Below, piece after piece: positions 62,443 to 64,000 of a DNA stretch of 64,000 nt. The stretch spans positions 994,114 to 1,058,113 of the forward strand of contig RPFO01000076.1 in assembly GCA_009746045.1 (NCBI GenBank), written 5' to 3'. Made by a program: the position numbers and the translations under genes. Positions within the stretch are counted from its first letter, which is position 1, and each line of letters begins with the position of its first letter. The notes under the pieces were generated by a model. It made no database searches. It was not told the origin of the DNA and worked only from the letters and a program-made list of their open reading frames with translations. This stretch comes from Mesostigma viride. Lineage: Eukaryota > Streptophyta > Mesostigmatophyceae > Mesostigmatales > Mesostigmataceae.

Positions 62443-62455
62443 CGAGTTCCTAGTG

Positions 62456-63656
62456 GACGTCAACTGCCGATGTTCTACAAAAATTCAAACCCAATAAAGG
62501 TATCTCTGCGGAGAGACCCTATATACTGTCCATGGGTTGCTTTTCTTTTAGGTATGAAATTTCGCTTGTTCTATCGGTATGAAGGGGTCTCTCTGCAGCT
62601 ATACCCAGTGTCGAATTTCGATCACTTGATATCTTGTCGTATGTTGTTATTATGATTCGAATGGGGTCTCTCTGCAGCTATACCCTGTGTCGAATTTCGA
62701 TCACTTGATGTCTTGTCGTATGTTGTCATTATGATTCGAATGGGGTCTCTCTGCAGCTATACCCTGTGTCGAATTTTGATGACTGTATGTCTTGTCGTTA
62801 ATTTTTTTTTTGTAAGGGGTCTCTCTGCAGCTATACCCTGTTTTATTGGTTTTTGGTCAATTTTGCTAACTTGAACGGTATTCTATTTGTCCTAACTATT
62901 TGATGACAGGACGTCGAGTCTGGCCGACGCGCGGAGGTTGAGGAGGTGCCTGGCATCAAGCAGGCGCATTGGTGGCGACTGGACAAGTCCGACCCTGGCC
63001 TTTTGATGATTAGGCGCTATTCCTGCTACTGTCCGCCCTGTTTGGCTGGGCGGTTTGAGGGATGTCTAAGCGAGTGGTCGTTTATCATCGAGTTCAATGA
63101 TGCAGGAAGCTCGATGAAAACTGTCCGTTTGCTGCCACCGAGCCAGCCCAACCCTCCGGTTCGCATGGTGACGCGGGGGGAGCAGCTGAAGGACAAGCGG
63201 GAGGCGATGGGCCGGCAGATGAGACTCCACGACTATGTGGCAGTTCCATCGGACAAGGACACGGATCACGATCCCATCCACCCGTTCTGGTTGGCTGAGG
63301 TTGTAAGCGAAGCCGGGCCGATTGTGTTAGACGAGAACTTCGAGAGGTGGGTCGAGGGCCGGAACGGACGGGAGAAGGAGCTGTTCCTCGCCGGGAACGG
63401 AATTCTTCCCGTTCGGATTTGGAAGCGGGATAAGCATGACCCCCTGCATTTCACGCTCAACGTTGAGGATTGGCCACCGTCACGCCAGCCCGAGCTTGTG
63501 AATTGCTATCTCTGCGTCGCTCCGGCTCTCCGGCTAGAAGCACGCGTGCGCAGCGACGGAATGTGTGCCGACATCAGGATGGGCAAGGAGCTCGACAAGT
63601 GGCTTACTACGCTGGTGATCAAGGATGAAGCCCCGGAGGGGCCGGCACCGACTTAA
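62456..63656 (+). pseudogene. DDE-like transposase, C-terminal part
   Basis: A short exon (62456-62498, VNCRCSTKIQTQ) resumes the protein after the CACTA-like insertion. A probable intron 62499-62911 (GTATCT...ACAG) follows, then an open frame from GACGTCGAG (DVES...) through RRYSCYCPPCLAGRFEGC, GDYVAV-like VAVPSDKD, HPFWLAEVVSEAGPIV and IWKRDKHDP to the stop at 63656. A Cys-rich RRYSCYC...C stretch after the HGKG core, and a C-terminal domain dealing with WLAEV, fit this transposase family. The last exon (at least 236 codons) is intact. Confidence 0.6.
62499..62911 (+). other. Probable intron with repeated palindromic motifs
   Basis: GT...AG bounded. Contains GGTCTCTCTGCAGCTATACC-type motifs near 62584, 62661, 62740 and 62817, the middle ones within an ~79-bp tandem repeat (TCGAATTTCGATCACTTGAT). 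A diverged form, TCTCTGCGGAGAGACC, lies at its 5' end. Confidence 0.6.
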
Positions 63657-63670
63657 CCCTTAAACCGTGT

Positions 63671-63702
63671 CCAACTGCCCTCTATAAATAGCGGGCAGTT
63701 GG
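63671..63702. repeat. Hairpin just after the transposase stop
   Basis: CCAACTGCCC (63671-63680) and GGGCAGTTGG (63693-63702) form a perfect 10-bp stem with a TATAAATA-containing loop. Confidence 0.8.
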
Positions 63703-64000
63703 CACTTTCCATGGTAATGTCCACAAACCAACCTAATAATTATTTATGGCCCATACTAGGACCAAAGCACACACATATGTGGACCTCCTTGGGGGTCATG
63801 TCATTGGTCATATTGCAATGTCCTATGGGTGCTAAATATAGCACCCCCTGGCAGGGGGTGCGCAGGGTGCGAGACAAGAGACACATATAATGCAATATTG
63901 GATGTCAAATCTTATTTGTTGGTCCTGGATTCAACAAGGCAGTGAGAAAGGAAGCTAGAAAGGGCTCCTGACCACTGACATCATGGGGTGGAGCAGGGAC
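63703..64000. other. 3' flank with overlapping palindromes
   Basis: GGTGCTAAATATAGCACC and GCACCCCCTGGCAGGGGGTG overlap at about 63826-63860. No coding frame seen. Could be the transposase gene's 3' end or the transposon's subterminal region. Confidence 0.5.

Larger units (their letters stand above)
52940..62455. mobile_element. CACTA-like DNA transposon with GTGAGAAA subterminal arrays
   Basis: Termini CACTAGGAACTC (52940-52951) and complement (62444-62455), with similarity extending to GAGAAT about 20-30 bp in. GA at 52938-52939 and 62456-62457 may be a 2-bp target duplication. Many copies of GTGAGAAA lie inside the left end (~52970-53280), and TTTCTCAC in opposite orientation inside the right end (~62115-62440), like the subterminal transposase-binding repeats of CACTA elements. 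Contains a minus-strand gene (53445-54353), an inverted exon duplication and YR copy C; about 4.2 kb without copy C. No recognisable CACTA transposase was found. Confidence 0.7.

Overview
The window is a dense stack of nested transposable elements from a eukaryotic nuclear genome. I found no rRNA gene, no convincing tRNA gene and no gene I would call an ordinary host gene. The organism is not identified by the sequence. Tyrosine-recombinase (YR) retrotransposons with split direct repeats, RLE-type non-LTR elements, a TTAA-flanked piggyBac-like element, gag-only copia and gypsy elements and GC-rich codon use together suggest a large-genome alga, probably of the green lineage; this is an inference of low to moderate confidence.

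Layout. (1) 1-6027: gypsy-like, gag-only LTR retrotransposon (gag 1773-3773; 3' LTR 5347-6027), inserted into an older antisense gag-like gene (6028-7654). (2) 8400-16515: minus-strand gag-only copia element with nearly identical LTRs and a 5-bp target duplication CATAC; its 5' LTR is interrupted by YR element copy A (11494-16415). (3) 17879-20850: 3-kb satellite of ~30-bp units with a later ~205-210-bp higher-order pattern. (4) 22043-38608: a 16.6-kb minus-strand chromovirus-derived LTR element, flanked by target duplication GCTAT. It has two nearly identical LTRs, a rearranged interior (RNase H tail, integrase and chromodomain fused to gag), a PHD-finger ORF on the opposite strand, an intact YR element (copy B, 28786-34290) in its interior and a 509-bp non-LTR insertion in its 5' LTR. 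(5) 38762-46017: non-autonomous YR element (copy D) containing a 4.5-kb piggyBac-like element (39286-43782), which contains a further small YR derivative. (6) 46092-49997: four 5'-truncated RLE-type non-LTR retrotransposons inserted in both orientations into (TA)n. (7) 50436-52937 and 62456-63656: the two halves of a decayed DDE-like transposase gene, split by a 9.5-kb element with CACTAGGAACTC termini (52940-62455), which itself contains YR copy C (55916-61257).

The relative ages can be read from the nesting. The LTR pairs of the copia element and of the 16.6-kb element differ at only about one or two positions by eye. The 16.6-kb element therefore seems to have moved recently in its already scrambled state, as a non-autonomous passenger. 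YR copies A and C are almost identical and share the same three frameshifts, while copy B has one uninterrupted RT-RNaseH-YR frame and could be the autonomous source.

The most interesting points are the (TA)n target preference of the RLE family, with an unoccupied reference site in the same window; the YR family with a 2A-like NPGP motif between RNase H and recombinase and a -1-frame ORF1/ORF2 overlap; the mobilised chimeric LTR element carrying a PHD ORF; and the transposase gene whose non-coding segments carry repeated GGTCTC-CTGCAG palindromes.
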